A program made the translations under genes and the position numbers. A stretch of DNA of 48,011 nt. Origin: Paenibacillus gorillae (GTDB taxonomy: Bacteria > Bacillota > Bacilli > Paenibacillales > Paenibacillaceae). The number at the start of each line of letters is the position of its first letter. Within the stretch, counting starts at the first letter, position 1. The stretch covers positions 1 to 48,011 of the forward strand of contig NZ_CBVJ010000116.1 in the NCBI RefSeq assembly GCF_000513275.1, written 5' to 3'. Positions 33,292-42,452 of this stretch are shown piece by piece. The notes under the pieces are model-generated. The model was given only the letters and a program-made list of their open reading frames with translations, was not told the DNA's origin and made no database searches.

Positions 33292-36200
33292 CTACTCCTC
33301 CTCTTCCTCAATCGTTAGAATCAGCTGGTTCGAATCGGAGACACCCCGCAATTGTCTGGAGGTCGACGGAAAGAAAAATGTCGCAGACACCTGAGCTGGC
33401 AGCAGACCGTTGCCTGGTTCTGCCTTCAGTATGACTCCGTACGTAATTACGATTGAGTTTCCTGGAGCCAGCTCTCCAAGCGGTACGCCTGCGGAAAATT
33501 CATTAGCGGGGAGCGGTACGCCGTTCCTTGTCAAGCTTCCCGGCAATGCGGAGGTCAACGGAGGCAGCAGTTCAAGTAAAGTTATGCCTGTCGCTTCCGT
33601 TAAGGAAGGATTCTTGACCGTCACGGAAAACACGATTGTATCTCCTGCCATCGCTGCCGAACGATTAGCGCTTAATTGTACGGCCAGACCAAATACCGTA
33701 TAAGCTGCAACACTGCTGTCCAGGCTGAGCTGATCCGAGGTCAGCTTAACACGGTCGGTCACAACGCTGCCCGGCGCTGCCTGCACAACAACCCTTACAT
33801 TTCCTCGCAAATCAGATCCCTCTACAAAACGATTCAGCCGAACGGATCGAAGCAGCAACGAGTCCCGGATGAAGACGTTGGTCAAATCAATATTCCCCGT
33901 ATTGCGTATCAAGACGACATAATTTACGGCTTCTCCTTGAATGACTTCGGCAGGTGCCACTGATAACTCCAAGCTTGCATTCGGCGACGCCAGCACCACC
34001 ACATCGGCGGATAAGCTCATCGCTTCCGTCTGTGCACTGTTTACCGATAGCGAACCTTTAATGATCGTACCCGGCGCTGTATCCGGAAGTACGGCAAATA
34101 TCCCCTCCAAGCGATAACTCTGACCCGGCAGCAGCTGCTGCAGCAGTCCATTGTATTGAAAAAGAGGAGATTTCAATTGAATATTTCTTACGGTGACACC
34201 CGATATATTCGTTAAAATAGCGGTAAAAACAACCAATTCGTTAGGAGCAGCCAATGAACGATTAGCAAATCCGGTCAAACTTAGCATAGCTTGTGCCGGA
34301 ACACGTCCTGGCTCTGGCTGTGGTTCTGGTTCTGGCTCCGGCCCTGGTTCTGGTCCTGGCTGCGGCTGTGGCAATGACACTGTCGTAATGATCACTGATG
34401 CATCATCCATGATCGTACCGAGTGTAGCGCTCTGCGCGACGACGGTATTGCTGATAATCGTGTCTGGCGGCGTCTCCTTTGGAATAAAATAGCTTGCTGT
34501 GACAACTGCTGTTTCACCAATTTGAATTGGCGGAACGGTTTGGTTGAGTCCAACGAGCGAGTCTGTCAGCGTAATATCCGTCAAAACCGTATTACCTGTA
34601 TTAATTAGTGTTATGGTGTATTTGATTATTTCGCCGGGACTCGCAAATTCCCTGTCAACATCTTTGGCAATGAGCAGTCCAGGACTACTCCCTATCCTTA
34701 CCGTATTAGATGCTTGCTCGACGCCATATGCCGATCGCAACGTTGCCGTGTTGTCGATCGTGCTCCCTGCCGGCGCCCCAGCAGAAACTTTAAATAATTG
34801 CGTGTAGGTGACGACAGAGTCTGGAGGCAGCGTATCGATCGATTTATTCAAACCCAGCATTCCGTCGATAATTTGCAGATTGTTAGCCGTCGTACTAATA
34901 GAGTCGTTAGAAATCCGAATCGCATACGTAATGACATCCCCAGGCAATGCCTCATCCATATTGCTCCTTTTACTCAAGCTGACTGCAGGATTCTCAGTCA
35001 CAAGTACTGTCGCAGAAGCTTGGAGATACCCCGGAAACAGAAGGTTGGCAGCCATCAGCCTTCCTGTACTGGTAATGATCATACCCGGCTTCGCATTCTG
35101 CGGGATAATATACGTCTGTGACAATAGTTCTCCAGAGAAAACTGTGCCTAGCACTTTGGATACGCGCAGCGAATTGTCGGTAACTGTCGCATCCGTTAAC
35201 GGTGCATTCCCATTATTGACTAACAAATAACGGAATACGACTTCCTCTCCGGGAAGAGCTGTCTTCTTATTCACCGTTTCAATGAAGGATACGTCTATGG
35301 GCAACGCCTCAATAACAATCCGTGATGAGGCCGATTGCTCCGCCGTTTGATCGCTTTTTACAGTGACGGTGTTGTCATATTGCTCCCCCGCTCTCCCCTC
35401 TCTAATGACCGCATTGAATTTACTAACGTATATTTGTGCTGGGGCTAATGTCGCCACAATTTGCTGAACGCCAAGCAGACTATCATTAATCGTAATATTG
35501 GTTATTGGAACAATCCCGGTATTGCGCAGAACGACCTGATATACGAAAGGAGTACCCGGTACCCCTGCAAACTGCGCTACGCCTTGCGCGGTTTTTGTCA
35601 CCGATAGCGAAGGCAGGTCGCAATGATCCGGCAAACTGCCCATGAAAGGATAAGAAGCTTCCATCAGACTATTCGTATTGCCATCGTAGGACAATGCAAT
35701 CAACTGGCCGTTCAACTGGCCTGAGCCCATAGCCGTTATAGCTGCTAACGGTGCCAGCACCGACCCCGTGATAATTAAGCTGCGGTGTAAAAAAACAGCA
35801 GCCTCCGGTGCATTCCAAAGAATACGGCTGCCAGGCGCAATAGAATCGCTATCGCCTGGCAGCGTAATGCTGTAGCTGCCAAAACCGATATCATTACCGA
35901 GTAAGTTGATCAATGCGAATGAGCCGCTTGGAATGTTAATCGTGACGTTGTTCGCTCCTGCAAGCGATAGTCCGCTTCCATCGATATTGCCGGCATCGAA
36001 CGTAAACACATTCAGCGCCGGATCCTGTCCTGTTAGAACCAGGCCACCAAATTGATTCACTGCTGTACCATTGACCGGCAGCGCCGCCCATGCGGCAGAA
36101 GAGCATTCCAGAAAAGATTGCACTTCTGCAAAATCAATTCTTTCGTCAACAAGAGGCTGACCGGTCACTCCATTCCGGTTGTTCATCGTATATTGCATCA

Positions 36201-36435
36201 CTTCCGAGGCTGGAGCGGCAATCGTATTGCCGTTATTGGTTCCCCTAATAATGCTGATATCGCCATCTATTATTAATTGCGCATCCGTTGTCGAGACAGG
36301 CAAGGCTGTTCCTACGGAATAGTCCCGATAGCTAACCCTTCCACCAGCCGCTACTCTCCCTTGGGAGGCGGCATTCACCTGCATATGATCTCCGAACAAA
36401 AAAACATTAAATGCATTGGCTGCGCCAAAATTCAT
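33292..36435 (-). CDS. Choice-of-anchor A domain protein with DUF11-like repeats
   Basis: 1047 residues. The N-terminus NFGAANAFNVFLFGDHMQ and GRVAAGGRVSY, up to about residue 280, is a choice-of-anchor A domain. At least five DUF11/CARDB-like beta repeats follow (each with the pattern PGE..Y.I...N.G...LTD..I.D...G), separated at about 686-710 by a Pro-Glu linker (PGPEPGPEPEPEPQPEPG). The end is EEEEE. There is no signal peptide and no LPXTG or membrane anchor, as often seen for Paenibacillus/Bacillus members starting in this way, so the export route is unclear. Probably a surface, spore or exosporium adhesin-like protein. GGGAGG lies 11 nt before the ATG. Confidence 0.85.
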   Translation of the reverse strand: MNFGAANAFNVFLFGDHMQVNAASQGRVAAGGRVSYRDYSVGTALPVSTTDAQLIIDGDISIIRGTNNGNTIAAPASEVMQYTMNNRNGVTGQPLVDERIDFAEVQSFLECSSAAWAALPVNGTAVNQFGGLVLTGQDPALNVFTFDAGNIDGSGLSLAGANNVTINIPSGSFALINLLGNDIGFGSYSITLPGDSDSIAPGSRILWNAPEAAVFLHRSLIITGSVLAPLAAITAMGSGQLNGQLIALSYDGNTNSLMEASYPFMGSLPDHCDLPSLSVTKTAQGVAQFAGVPGTPFVYQVVLRNTGIVPITNITINDSLLGVQQIVATLAPAQIYVSKFNAVIREGRAGEQYDNTVTVKSDQTAEQSASSRIVIEALPIDVSFIETVNKKTALPGEEVVFRYLLVNNGNAPLTDATVTDNSLRVSKVLGTVFSGELLSQTYIIPQNAKPGMIITSTGRLMAANLLFPGYLQASATVLVTENPAVSLSKRSNMDEALPGDVITYAIRISNDSISTTANNLQIIDGMLGLNKSIDTLPPDSVVTYTQLFKVSAGAPAGSTIDNTATLRSAYGVEQASNTVRIGSSPGLLIAKDVDREFASPGEIIKYTITLINTGNTVLTDITLTDSLVGLNQTVPPIQIGETAVVTASYFIPKETPPDTIISNTVVAQSATLGTIMDDASVIITTVSLPQPQPGPEPGPEPEPEPQPEPGRVPAQAMLSLTGFANRSLAAPNELVVFTAILTNISGVTVRNIQLKSPLFQYNGLLQQLLPGQSYRLEGIFAVLPDTAPGTIIKGSLSVNSAQTEAMSLSADVVVLASPNASLELSVAPAEVIQGEAVNYVVLIRNTGNIDLTNVFIRDSLLLRSVRLNRFVEGSDLRGNVRVVVQAAPGSVVTDRVKLTSDQLSLDSSVAAYTVFGLAVQLSANRSAAMAGDTIVFSVTVKNPSLTEATGITLLELLPPLTSALPGSLTRNGVPLPANEFSAGVPLGELAPGNSIVITYGVILKAEPGNGLLPAQVSATFFFPSTSRQLRGVSDSNQLILTIEEEEE

Positions 36436-36674
36436 ACATGTATCAGCCTCCCGCTCCCGATGATCCTCTTCTCATATATAGTGGCGAGAACGGTCAAATA
36501 TCCCCGAAAACGGACATTACCAGTAAAATAGATAGTCTAGCAGGCCAGCATTATCAGACAAGCTATATGCGCAGCATATGGATAAGCAATGAAATCCGTA
36601 TTTTTGCCTATGAGCACTTCATGCTATTATGGCGTTATTACAGGCACGAATAAGAAGAAATGGAGGATGCTCAG

Positions 36675-37265
36675 ATGACAAATCTGATTAGAGCGGCCGA
36701 AGCGGGACGGACGGACGAGGTGCTTCGTGAATTGGAACGGGGTGCCGACCTCAACGGACGGGATTCCAGGGGACGGACGCCGATTATGGCGGCTGTGCAC
36801 GGCAACAAACCGGAGACAGTCCGGGCGTTAATCGAAGCCGGAGCGGATATCAATCTGCAGGATAATCGCAAGGACAACCCTTTTCTATATGCAGGCGCCG
36901 AAGGTCTTTCGGAAATATTGCAGATTCTGATCGAAGCCGGGGCAGATCCTGCGATGACGAACCGGTTCGGCGGTACGGCTCTCATTCCGGCGGCGGATCG
37001 CGGACATGTAGATATCGTCCGGATGCTGCTTGCAGACTCCGGGGTCTCCATTAATCATGTCAATAATTTAGGCTGGACGGCATTGCTTGAGGCGGTCATT
37101 CTAGGTGACGGCGGCCAACGGCACACCGAAATTGTACAGCTGCTCATCGACAATGGCGCAGACGTAAATATCGCCGACCACGACGGCACGACACCGCTCC
37201 AGCACGCGAAGAAACGCGGCTATCAAGCGATGATTGCCGCACTCGAAGCAGCTGGGGGCAAGTAA
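36675..37265 (+). CDS. Ankyrin-repeat protein
   Basis: 196 residues made of about five ankyrin repeats. Each shows the G-x-T-P/A-L-x-x-A and V-x-x-L-(I/L)-x-x-G-A-D pattern: RALIEAGADINLQD, QILIEAGADPAMTN, and QLLIDNGADVNIAD. Cytoplasmic, no signal peptide, likely protein-binding. The ATG at 36675 is preferred over 36660 because GGAGG (36663-36667) stands 7-8 nt before it. Divergent from the choice-of-anchor A gene and convergent with uxuA. Partner unknown. Confidence 0.88.
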   Translation: MTNLIRAAEAGRTDEVLRELERGADLNGRDSRGRTPIMAAVHGNKPETVRALIEAGADINLQDNRKDNPFLYAGAEGLSEILQILIEAGADPAMTNRFGGTALIPAADRGHVDIVRMLLADSGVSINHVNNLGWTALLEAVILGDGGQRHTEIVQLLIDNGADVNIADHDGTTPLQHAKKRGYQAMIAALEAAGGK

Positions 37266-37342
37266 AGCCGGCGCGCCAGCCGCTTTTATGCGGAAAACAG
37301 ATCAGGCAACGGCTGGCGGCTCACAGGGCCGGATAACTAATC

Positions 37343-38410
37343 TTATCTTTTTTTCACACGTTCAAGCGCATCCCATACGCCCCACAAATACATAATGCCA
37401 AGCGCCCGGTCATACAGCCCGTAGCCCGGACGGCACTGCTCGTCCCAAATATGCCGGCCATGATCCGGGCGTGCGAAGCCGGTATAGCCGTTCTCATGAT
37501 AAGCCCGGACCACATCGGCAATATCGACCGTCCCATCGCCAGAACGATGTGAGGTTTCAATAAAATCGCCATTCTCGTATACCTTCACGTTGCGGATGTG
37601 GGCAAATGGAATTCGGCCAGCAAACTCGCGAACCATCGCAGCCACGTCATTGCCCGGATTAGCACCCAGTGAACCGCTGCACAGCGTGACACCGTTGTAA
37701 GGACTGTCCACCAGACCAAGCAGACGATGAATATTATCCCGGCTGGTAACAATGCGGGGAAGTCCGAATACGGAGTAGGGAGGATCGTCCGGATGAATAG
37801 CCATCTTGATATCATGGGCTTCGGCTACCGGAATGATTTGCTCCAGAAAGTATTGCAAATGGTTGAACAGATCTTCCTCGCTCACATTCTTATACGCCTC
37901 GAACAATGGCGCAATACGCTGCAAACGCTCAGGCTCCCAGCCCGGCATTGTGAAGGCGGAGTTCTCATTGATATTGCGTACGAGATCCTCAGCGGCCATA
38001 CTTTCGATCTTGGCTTTATCGAAAAACAACGCCGTCGAGCCATCTTCCATTTCCTTGAACAAATCCGTTCGAATCCAGTCGAAGATCGGCATGAAATTGT
38101 AGCAAATGACTTTCACGCCTACCTTAGCCAGCTTCTCGATCGTCCGCTTATAGTTCTCAATATACAAATCACGCGATGGCAATCCCAGCTTAATATCTTC
38201 ATGCACGTTAACGCTTTCAACGACCTTCAAATGAAAGCCATGCTTATCAGCCAGACGCTTATAGTCCAGAATCTTGTCCATCGGCCATTCTTCCCCGGCA
38301 GGAACGTCATGCAGCGACCATACAAGCCCCTCGACGCCAGGAATTTGTTTAATCTGCTTTAACGTCACCGAATCGTTGCCTTCCCCGTACCAACGAAACA
38401 CCATTTTCAT
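37343..38410 (-). CDS. uxuA: Mannonate dehydratase
   Basis: 355 residues, TIM-barrel, converts D-mannonate to 2-keto-3-deoxygluconate in glucuronate breakdown. Diagnostic motifs are MVFRWYGEGNDSVTL at the start, VICYNFMPIFDW, AIHPDDPPYSVFGLPRI (metal site), TLCSGSLGANPGN, and ARPDHGRHIWDE near the C-terminus. It follows the GntR regulator by 27 nt and shares its promoter. Other hexuronate genes (uxaC, uxuB) are not in the window. An imperfect inverted repeat (CGCCAGCCG/CGGCTGGCG) lies after the stop at about 37280-37318 and may terminate it. Confidence 0.95.
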   Translation of the reverse strand: MKMVFRWYGEGNDSVTLKQIKQIPGVEGLVWSLHDVPAGEEWPMDKILDYKRLADKHGFHLKVVESVNVHEDIKLGLPSRDLYIENYKRTIEKLAKVGVKVICYNFMPIFDWIRTDLFKEMEDGSTALFFDKAKIESMAAEDLVRNINENSAFTMPGWEPERLQRIAPLFEAYKNVSEEDLFNHLQYFLEQIIPVAEAHDIKMAIHPDDPPYSVFGLPRIVTSRDNIHRLLGLVDSPYNGVTLCSGSLGANPGNDVAAMVREFAGRIPFAHIRNVKVYENGDFIETSHRSGDGTVDIADVVRAYHENGYTGFARPDHGRHIWDEQCRPGYGLYDRALGIMYLWGVWDALERVKKR

Positions 38411-38437
38411 CTTCTATATCCTCCTCTGCGTTAGTAG

Positions 38438-39169
38438 CTAGGTTATAAAATAATGCGGATACCTGTCTCTCAGCTCCGGCAGCTCATTGTCGATCTTGCC
38501 GATATGCGGCTGCAGCCGTGACGCAGCCAATTCGGAATTCCCCTGGCGAAGCGCATCCAGCAGCTGCGCATGTTCTTCCACCACTTTGTCCATATGCCCT
38601 AGCTGCTCAATTGCCAAGTAACGGGCACGGTTCAAGTGTGCGCGCATCTGGTATACGACCTGAAGCAGCGTAGCATTGCCCGCCGCCTCCAGCACGATGC
38701 GATGAAACGCCTCATCGAGTTGGAGAAACAAAGCGGCATCGCCTGCTTCCCCAGCCGCTCTCTGCTCTTCCAGCAGCTTCGACAACGCGGCATCCGCAGA
38801 CTTAATCGCTTCATAATCCCGCCATTGAACGGCAGCCAATCGAAAGGCGCCGAGCTCCAATTGCTCGCGAATAAATCGCGCCTCGCTTACTTTACGTTCC
38901 GATATGAGCGCTATACGCGTCCCCCGTTGCGGCAGTACATCCAGCAGCTGCTCACTGACGAGCAGGCGGATAGCCTCCCGCACCGGCGTTCGGCTGACGC
39001 CAAGCGCTTCGGCAAGCTCATTCTCATAGATCATGCTGCCCGGCACCAGCTTCATCGTAACGATCTGATCGCGAATCGATTCGAATATCTGATCGCCAAG
39101 CGACTTACGCTGCTCCTGCGGCGGCAAGGACGGCATGGATGGCATGGATAGTTTGATCGTCGACATCAC
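38438..39169 (-). CDS. GntR/FadR-family (FCD) regulator of hexuronate use
   Basis: 243 residues. The N-terminal winged helix (about 25-90) reads GSMIYENELAEALGVSRTP, followed by VREAIRLL. The C-terminal FCD domain (about 100-225) has the metal-ligand pattern DEAFHRIVLEAAGN, HAQLLDAL and LQPHIGKI. First gene of the gntR-uxuA operon; an operator-like palindrome lies inside its own promoter, so autorepression released by an uronate is likely. The GTG at 39169 and the ATG at 39166 are both well placed after GGAGG. The symbol uxuR would suit if confirmed. Confidence 0.92.
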   Translation of the reverse strand: MMSTIKLSMPSMPSLPPQEQRKSLGDQIFESIRDQIVTMKLVPGSMIYENELAEALGVSRTPVREAIRLLVSEQLLDVLPQRGTRIALISERKVSEARFIREQLELGAFRLAAVQWRDYEAIKSADAALSKLLEEQRAAGEAGDAALFLQLDEAFHRIVLEAAGNATLLQVVYQMRAHLNRARYLAIEQLGHMDKVVEEHAQLLDALRQGNSELAASRLQPHIGKIDNELPELRDRYPHYFIT

Positions 39170-39200
39170 CTTACGCCTCCTTCGAATTTTCTCTATCTCT

Positions 39201-39230
39201 AATTTACTTGTATTCTTGTATACAAGTCAA
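39201..39230 (-). promoter_or_regulatory. Promoter and operator of gntR-uxuA
   Basis: Minus strand TTGACT (39225-39230), 18-nt spacer, TAAATT (39201-39206). The palindrome CTTGTATACAAG (39215-39226) lies between them, overlapping the -35; a half-site TTGTATTC lies next to it. TTGTATACAA fits operators of FCD-type GntR regulators. Confidence 0.7.
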
Positions 39231-39333
39231 GATAATAAAAAATCGGTGAGGATTGGACGTATTACAGCCGTAATTCATACAAGCCCTATTCTATTTTCCC
39301 GCATAAATTAATAGAGAAAGGAGGTGATCCGCT

Positions 39334-40594
39334 ATGAAACAACAACCAATCTCCCTCTCTCTATTCGGCAGCAGCGGCGGCGTAGCCAAATCCGTCCTTG
39401 CCCTTCTCAACCAAGCCGTACAAGCAGTAGACGATCCGTTGTACCGGTTCTTGAAGCAAGGTAAGCTGTATCTCGTCGATTGGAAGCAGAAGGATATCAG
39501 CTACTTCAAGGCCTTCTGCCCGATGCTGACGGACAAGCTGAAGCTGGTCCAGCTCGATCTGACAGACTCGGATGCCGTTAGGCAGCATCTCTCAGTGACT
39601 GAAACGTCCCTGGTTATCGATGTATCCTGGGCGGATTCTGTCGATATGCTGAATCTTTGCAATGAACTGGGCATCGCTTACGTCAATACCGCGCTCGAAA
39701 TCGCATCCGTTGATGCCAAAGAGCAGCTAGAGGGCTTTACGCTGTTGGAGCGGTATCATATTTTTGAAGAAAAACGACTCAGCTTTACGAATACGAAAGC
39801 GATCATATGCTCTGGCATGAATCCCGGCGTCGTACAGTGGATGGCGCATGAACTGTTGAAGGAAAAGTCCAGGCGAGCTGCCTCTCGCTTGCTATATCGT
39901 CGAGACAGATTCCACGTTTTTCAAAGACACTTCACTCGTTTCTCCCCGCACGATCTATTCGTCCTGGTCAACTGAATGCTTCTTGGACGAGGCGATCTAC
40001 AATTATCCCATGTTCGTTCAGCAACGCACCCCGCTTGTCCTTTATAACGATGTGTACGAGCTCGAATTCAAAGTGACCTTAGGCGACATCGAGTTTCACG
40101 GCTGTTTAATGCCGCATGAAGAAGTGCTAACGATGGGACGGCTGTACGATATGGAGTTCGGGTTTATTTACCGGGTGAACGACCATACGACAAGTGTGAT
40201 CCGTGATAATCTGCACTGCTCGGGCGAGCTCTGGGACTGGAATCATGTCGTCTTCGATCCCAATGAAGCCGAGCTTGTCGGACAAGACCTTGTCGGCGTA
40301 CTGCTTGTCTACCCGGATAGGGAGCGATTCATGTACAACGTGATGGACAACGCTGCCGTGTTTGCGAAATACGGCACGAACGCCACTTATTTTCAAGTAG
40401 CCTGCGGCGTCTACGGCGCTGTATGCTCCCTGCTTCTCGACCAGGTTCCGAATGGTGCTCATTATGTGGACGATATTTTGCAGTTCACTCGTTACGGCGA
40501 GTATGTCTCCCGCTATATGAAACCATTCATTAACGGCAGTAACGACCGCACAGACGGGCTTCTGCTGCAGCGCATGCGGCCGTTTCAACCTTAA
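39334..40594 (+). pseudogene. Homospermidine-synthase-like / saccharopine dehydrogenase-family protein, frameshifted
   Basis: A perfect AAAGGAGGTGATCC precedes the ATG at 39334. The first 178 codons encode an NAD(P)-binding start (LSLFGSSGGVAKSVLALL) through FTNTKAIICSGMNPGVVQW. At about 39868 the frame changes by one base: without the T at 39868 the reading continues EKPGELPLACYIVETDSTF to the stop at 40594. This would give about 419 aa. In the original frame a stop follows at 39975. The C-terminal half (GCLMPHEEVLTMGRLYD, DNLHCSGELWDWNHVVFD, LVGQDLVGVLLVYPDRE) has the layout of homospermidine synthases. Real mutation or sequencing error cannot be told apart. Confidence 0.8.
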
Positions 40595-40785
40595 CCAAGC
40601 TCTATTCACGCCCGCTTTCCGGTTCTTCCAATTCCTGCGGCAGTTGTATGCTGCCGATCAGGAGGCCGGAATCGGACAGAGCACTATCATCGAGCAGGAC
40701 TTTCGGTTTCGCCAACCGGTCAGCCGGCCGTTGACGGTGAGGGCGGCAACGTCTCGTATGACAGATGCTCACGAACAACCGCACA

Positions 40786-41280
40786 TTATGTCCCATAGAA
40801 TACGACTCTCGCGGTGGAGCCTACCGGCATCAATTCATTTACATACGACTGAATGACTCTTCTGGCTTGCTCCTCAATAGAAGCGCAGCTGTAAGCGTCC
40901 AAATGAACGGTGCCTGTACGAAGATCATAACGTTTATAGGAGACCACCACCCCTGAAAACAAGCCGTTCAGTTCGGCAAACACACCAGCCTGATCCAAGC
41001 TGCCGTTCATAGCTGCCTTCCTGAGCCGATCCGGCACTTCAATTGGAGCGACGCCATCCTCTACTGCAGAGGAATACGGCTTCACCGTAAAGCAAACGTC
41101 CTGCGGCAAATGATCCGAAGCGAACCGTAGCAGGTCGGCTGTATCTTTTTCCGATAAACCTAAATGCTCATCCCACGCATAAATAACAGCTTTATGACTG
41201 CCTGTGCTATGAATCCTTATATACCGAACATGCGGAAAACGCTGCTTGATGACATGCTCCATCCACAAACGAGTTCCCAT
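40786..41280 (-). CDS. Hypothetical protein, unknown family
   Basis: 164 residues beginning MGTRLWMEHVIKQRFPHVRY. Soluble, mixed alpha/beta, no signal peptide. Alternating strands and helices (VRYIRIHSTGSHKAVIYAWDE, shown split in practice) are seen but no catalytic motif is recognised. A weak GGAGG stands 5 nt before the ATG. Alone between a convergent frameshifted gene and the SMR terminator. The last 180 bp between its stop and 40594 contain short frames on both strands that I cannot assign. Confidence 0.65.
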   Translation of the reverse strand: MGTRLWMEHVIKQRFPHVRYIRIHSTGSHKAVIYAWDEHLGLSEKDTADLLRFASDHLPQDVCFTVKPYSSAVEDGVAPIEVPDRLRKAAMNGSLDQAGVFAELNGLFSGVVVSYKRYDLRTGTVHLDAYSCASIEEQARRVIQSYVNELMPVGSTARVVFYGT

Positions 41281-41369
41281 GATAACACCTCCAATTGATA
41301 GCGCTTACAAATATCATATGGTGCCCCCTCCAAACTATTCCGGCTGTGCTAAAATCGTGCGGGCGGCAT

Positions 41370-41410
41370 AAAAAAAGAGCAGTCTCAGCCCTCTGGCTTC
41401 GCTGCTCTTT
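41370..41410 (-). terminator. Terminator of the tetR-SMR operon
   Basis: Minus strand AAAGAGCAG pairs with CTGCTCTTT around a 19-nt loop, followed by a T run; it stands directly after the SMR stop. Confidence 0.88.
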
Positions 41411-41417
41411 CATCCCA

Positions 41418-41744
41418 TTAATGGGCTGTGCCCTTCATATTCAACACGACTACGCCTGCAATAATCAATACAATCCCGATTGCCGTCGACAAGCTCGCCG
41501 TCTCTTTCCAGATAACAATGCCGATTACCGCTGTAATGGCCGTACCAACACCAGACCATATCGCATAGGCAACACCAAGCGGAATTTGCTGCAGCGATAG
41601 CGACAGCGAATAAAAGGCGATAGCAAATCCGATTGCCGTTCCAATACTCGGATAAAGCTTCGTAAAACCGTTCGACGCCTTCAGCATCGATGTTGCTGCA
41701 ATTTCACTGGCAATGGCGAGTGCCAGAAATAAGTATGCCTTCAT
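41418..41744 (-). CDS. Small multidrug resistance (SMR/EmrE-family) efflux protein
   Basis: 108 residues, four membrane helices, beginning MKAYLFLALAIASEIAATSM. Glu14, the proton/drug-binding residue of EmrE, is conserved, as is the GVAYAIWSGVGTA motif of helix 3. Exports cationic lipophilic compounds by proton exchange, as a dimer. The start at 41744 overlaps the regulator stop (ATGA), so the two are translationally coupled. A longer frame upstream only reads through the regulator gene. Drug-exporting EmrE type versus guanidinium-exporting Gdx type cannot be settled; no guanidine riboswitch is visible. Confidence 0.94.
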   Translation of the reverse strand: MKAYLFLALAIASEIAATSMLKASNGFTKLYPSIGTAIGFAIAFYSLSLSLQQIPLGVAYAIWSGVGTAITAVIGIVIWKETASLSTAIGIVLIIAGVVVLNMKGTAH

Positions 41745-42298
41745 GCGCCTTCCCCTTCTTGCATCCCAATTCCATGCATTAAAATATCGACGATCTGCTT
41801 CACTGCAAGATCCAGCGCCAGGCCGCCTTTCGTTTCCATAAAGTAATAAAAAGTACTGTCGTACATATCGATAAACAAATCGATATCGAATGTTCGCAAG
41901 CTGCCTTCTTCCACGCCCTGCGCAATAAGCTGCCGAATCTGATCCCAGCCTTCCTTGAGAAAACGATCCATCGCGGTCCATTGCTCCGGGTAAAGATTTC
42001 GCAAATCCTGCATCGAGCGCATGTCATAGAACGCATAACCGGTCGGCATATTAACTAGCGTATGGTAAAGCTTCTCCCAAGTCGACAGCGTTTGATCCTG
42101 CATTATCGAGGCTTCAAGAGCTCTCATATCCTCGATTGACGCTTCAACGAGCCGGGCGACAATTTGTTCCTTGGAGGAAAAGTTCTGGTACAGTGTCTTT
42201 GTGCTAATGCCGGCCCTAGCGGCGACCTCTCGTATGGAAAATTTCAAGCCGCGCTGCAATACCTCATGCTGAACAGCTTCCATAATTCGCTCTTTCAT
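41741..42298 (-). CDS. TetR/AcrR-family transcriptional regulator
   Basis: 185 residues from the ATG at 42298 (GAGGAG 9 nt upstream); an in-frame ATG at 42364 would overlap the promoter. The N-terminal HTH (about 5-50) has FSIREVAARAGISTKTLYQNFSSKE, cited here as ISTKTLYQNF. The C-terminal ligand-binding helices are diverse. Cotranscribed with the SMR pump, so it is likely to repress its own operon until a pump substrate binds. Confidence 0.92.
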   Translation of the reverse strand: MKERIMEAVQHEVLQRGLKFSIREVAARAGISTKTLYQNFSSKEQIVARLVEASIEDMRALEASIMQDQTLSTWEKLYHTLVNMPTGYAFYDMRSMQDLRNLYPEQWTAMDRFLKEGWDQIRQLIAQGVEEGSLRTFDIDLFIDMYDSTFYYFMETKGGLALDLAVKQIVDILMHGIGMQEGEGA

Positions 42299-42330
42299 CC
42301 CTATGCACTCCTCAGCCATGATAAAACCAT

Positions 42331-42396
42331 GGAAAACATTTTGTTTTAATTGTTTTCCGTGCACTCAGTATACCATAGGAATAACTCGGCGGTCAA
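42331..42396 (-). promoter_or_regulatory. Promoter and probable TetR operator of the tetR-SMR operon
   Basis: Minus strand TTGACC (42391-42396), 18-nt spacer, TATACT (42367-42372). Just downstream is an inverted repeat GGAAAAC-N14-GTTTTCC (42331-42358), placed over the expected transcription start. Confidence 0.65.
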
Positions 42397-42439
42397 AAGC
42401 AAAAGGACATCCCGGGAGGATATCCACCCGAAATGTCCT
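42397..42439 (-). terminator. Terminator of the SDR gene
   Basis: Minus strand AGGACAT pairs with ATGTCCT, with further CGGG/CCCG pairing inside, followed by TTTTGCTTTT. It overlaps the -35 side of the tetR promoter region. Confidence 0.75.
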
Positions 42440-42452
42440 GAACTATACCCTA

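Noticed and set aside
40602..40796. Small minus-strand gene or C-terminal remnant after the hypothetical gene at 40786-41280
   Set aside because: The last 35 codons look protein-like, but the N-terminal part is Arg/Cys-rich and there is no ribosome site; a frame on the other strand looks equally plausible.
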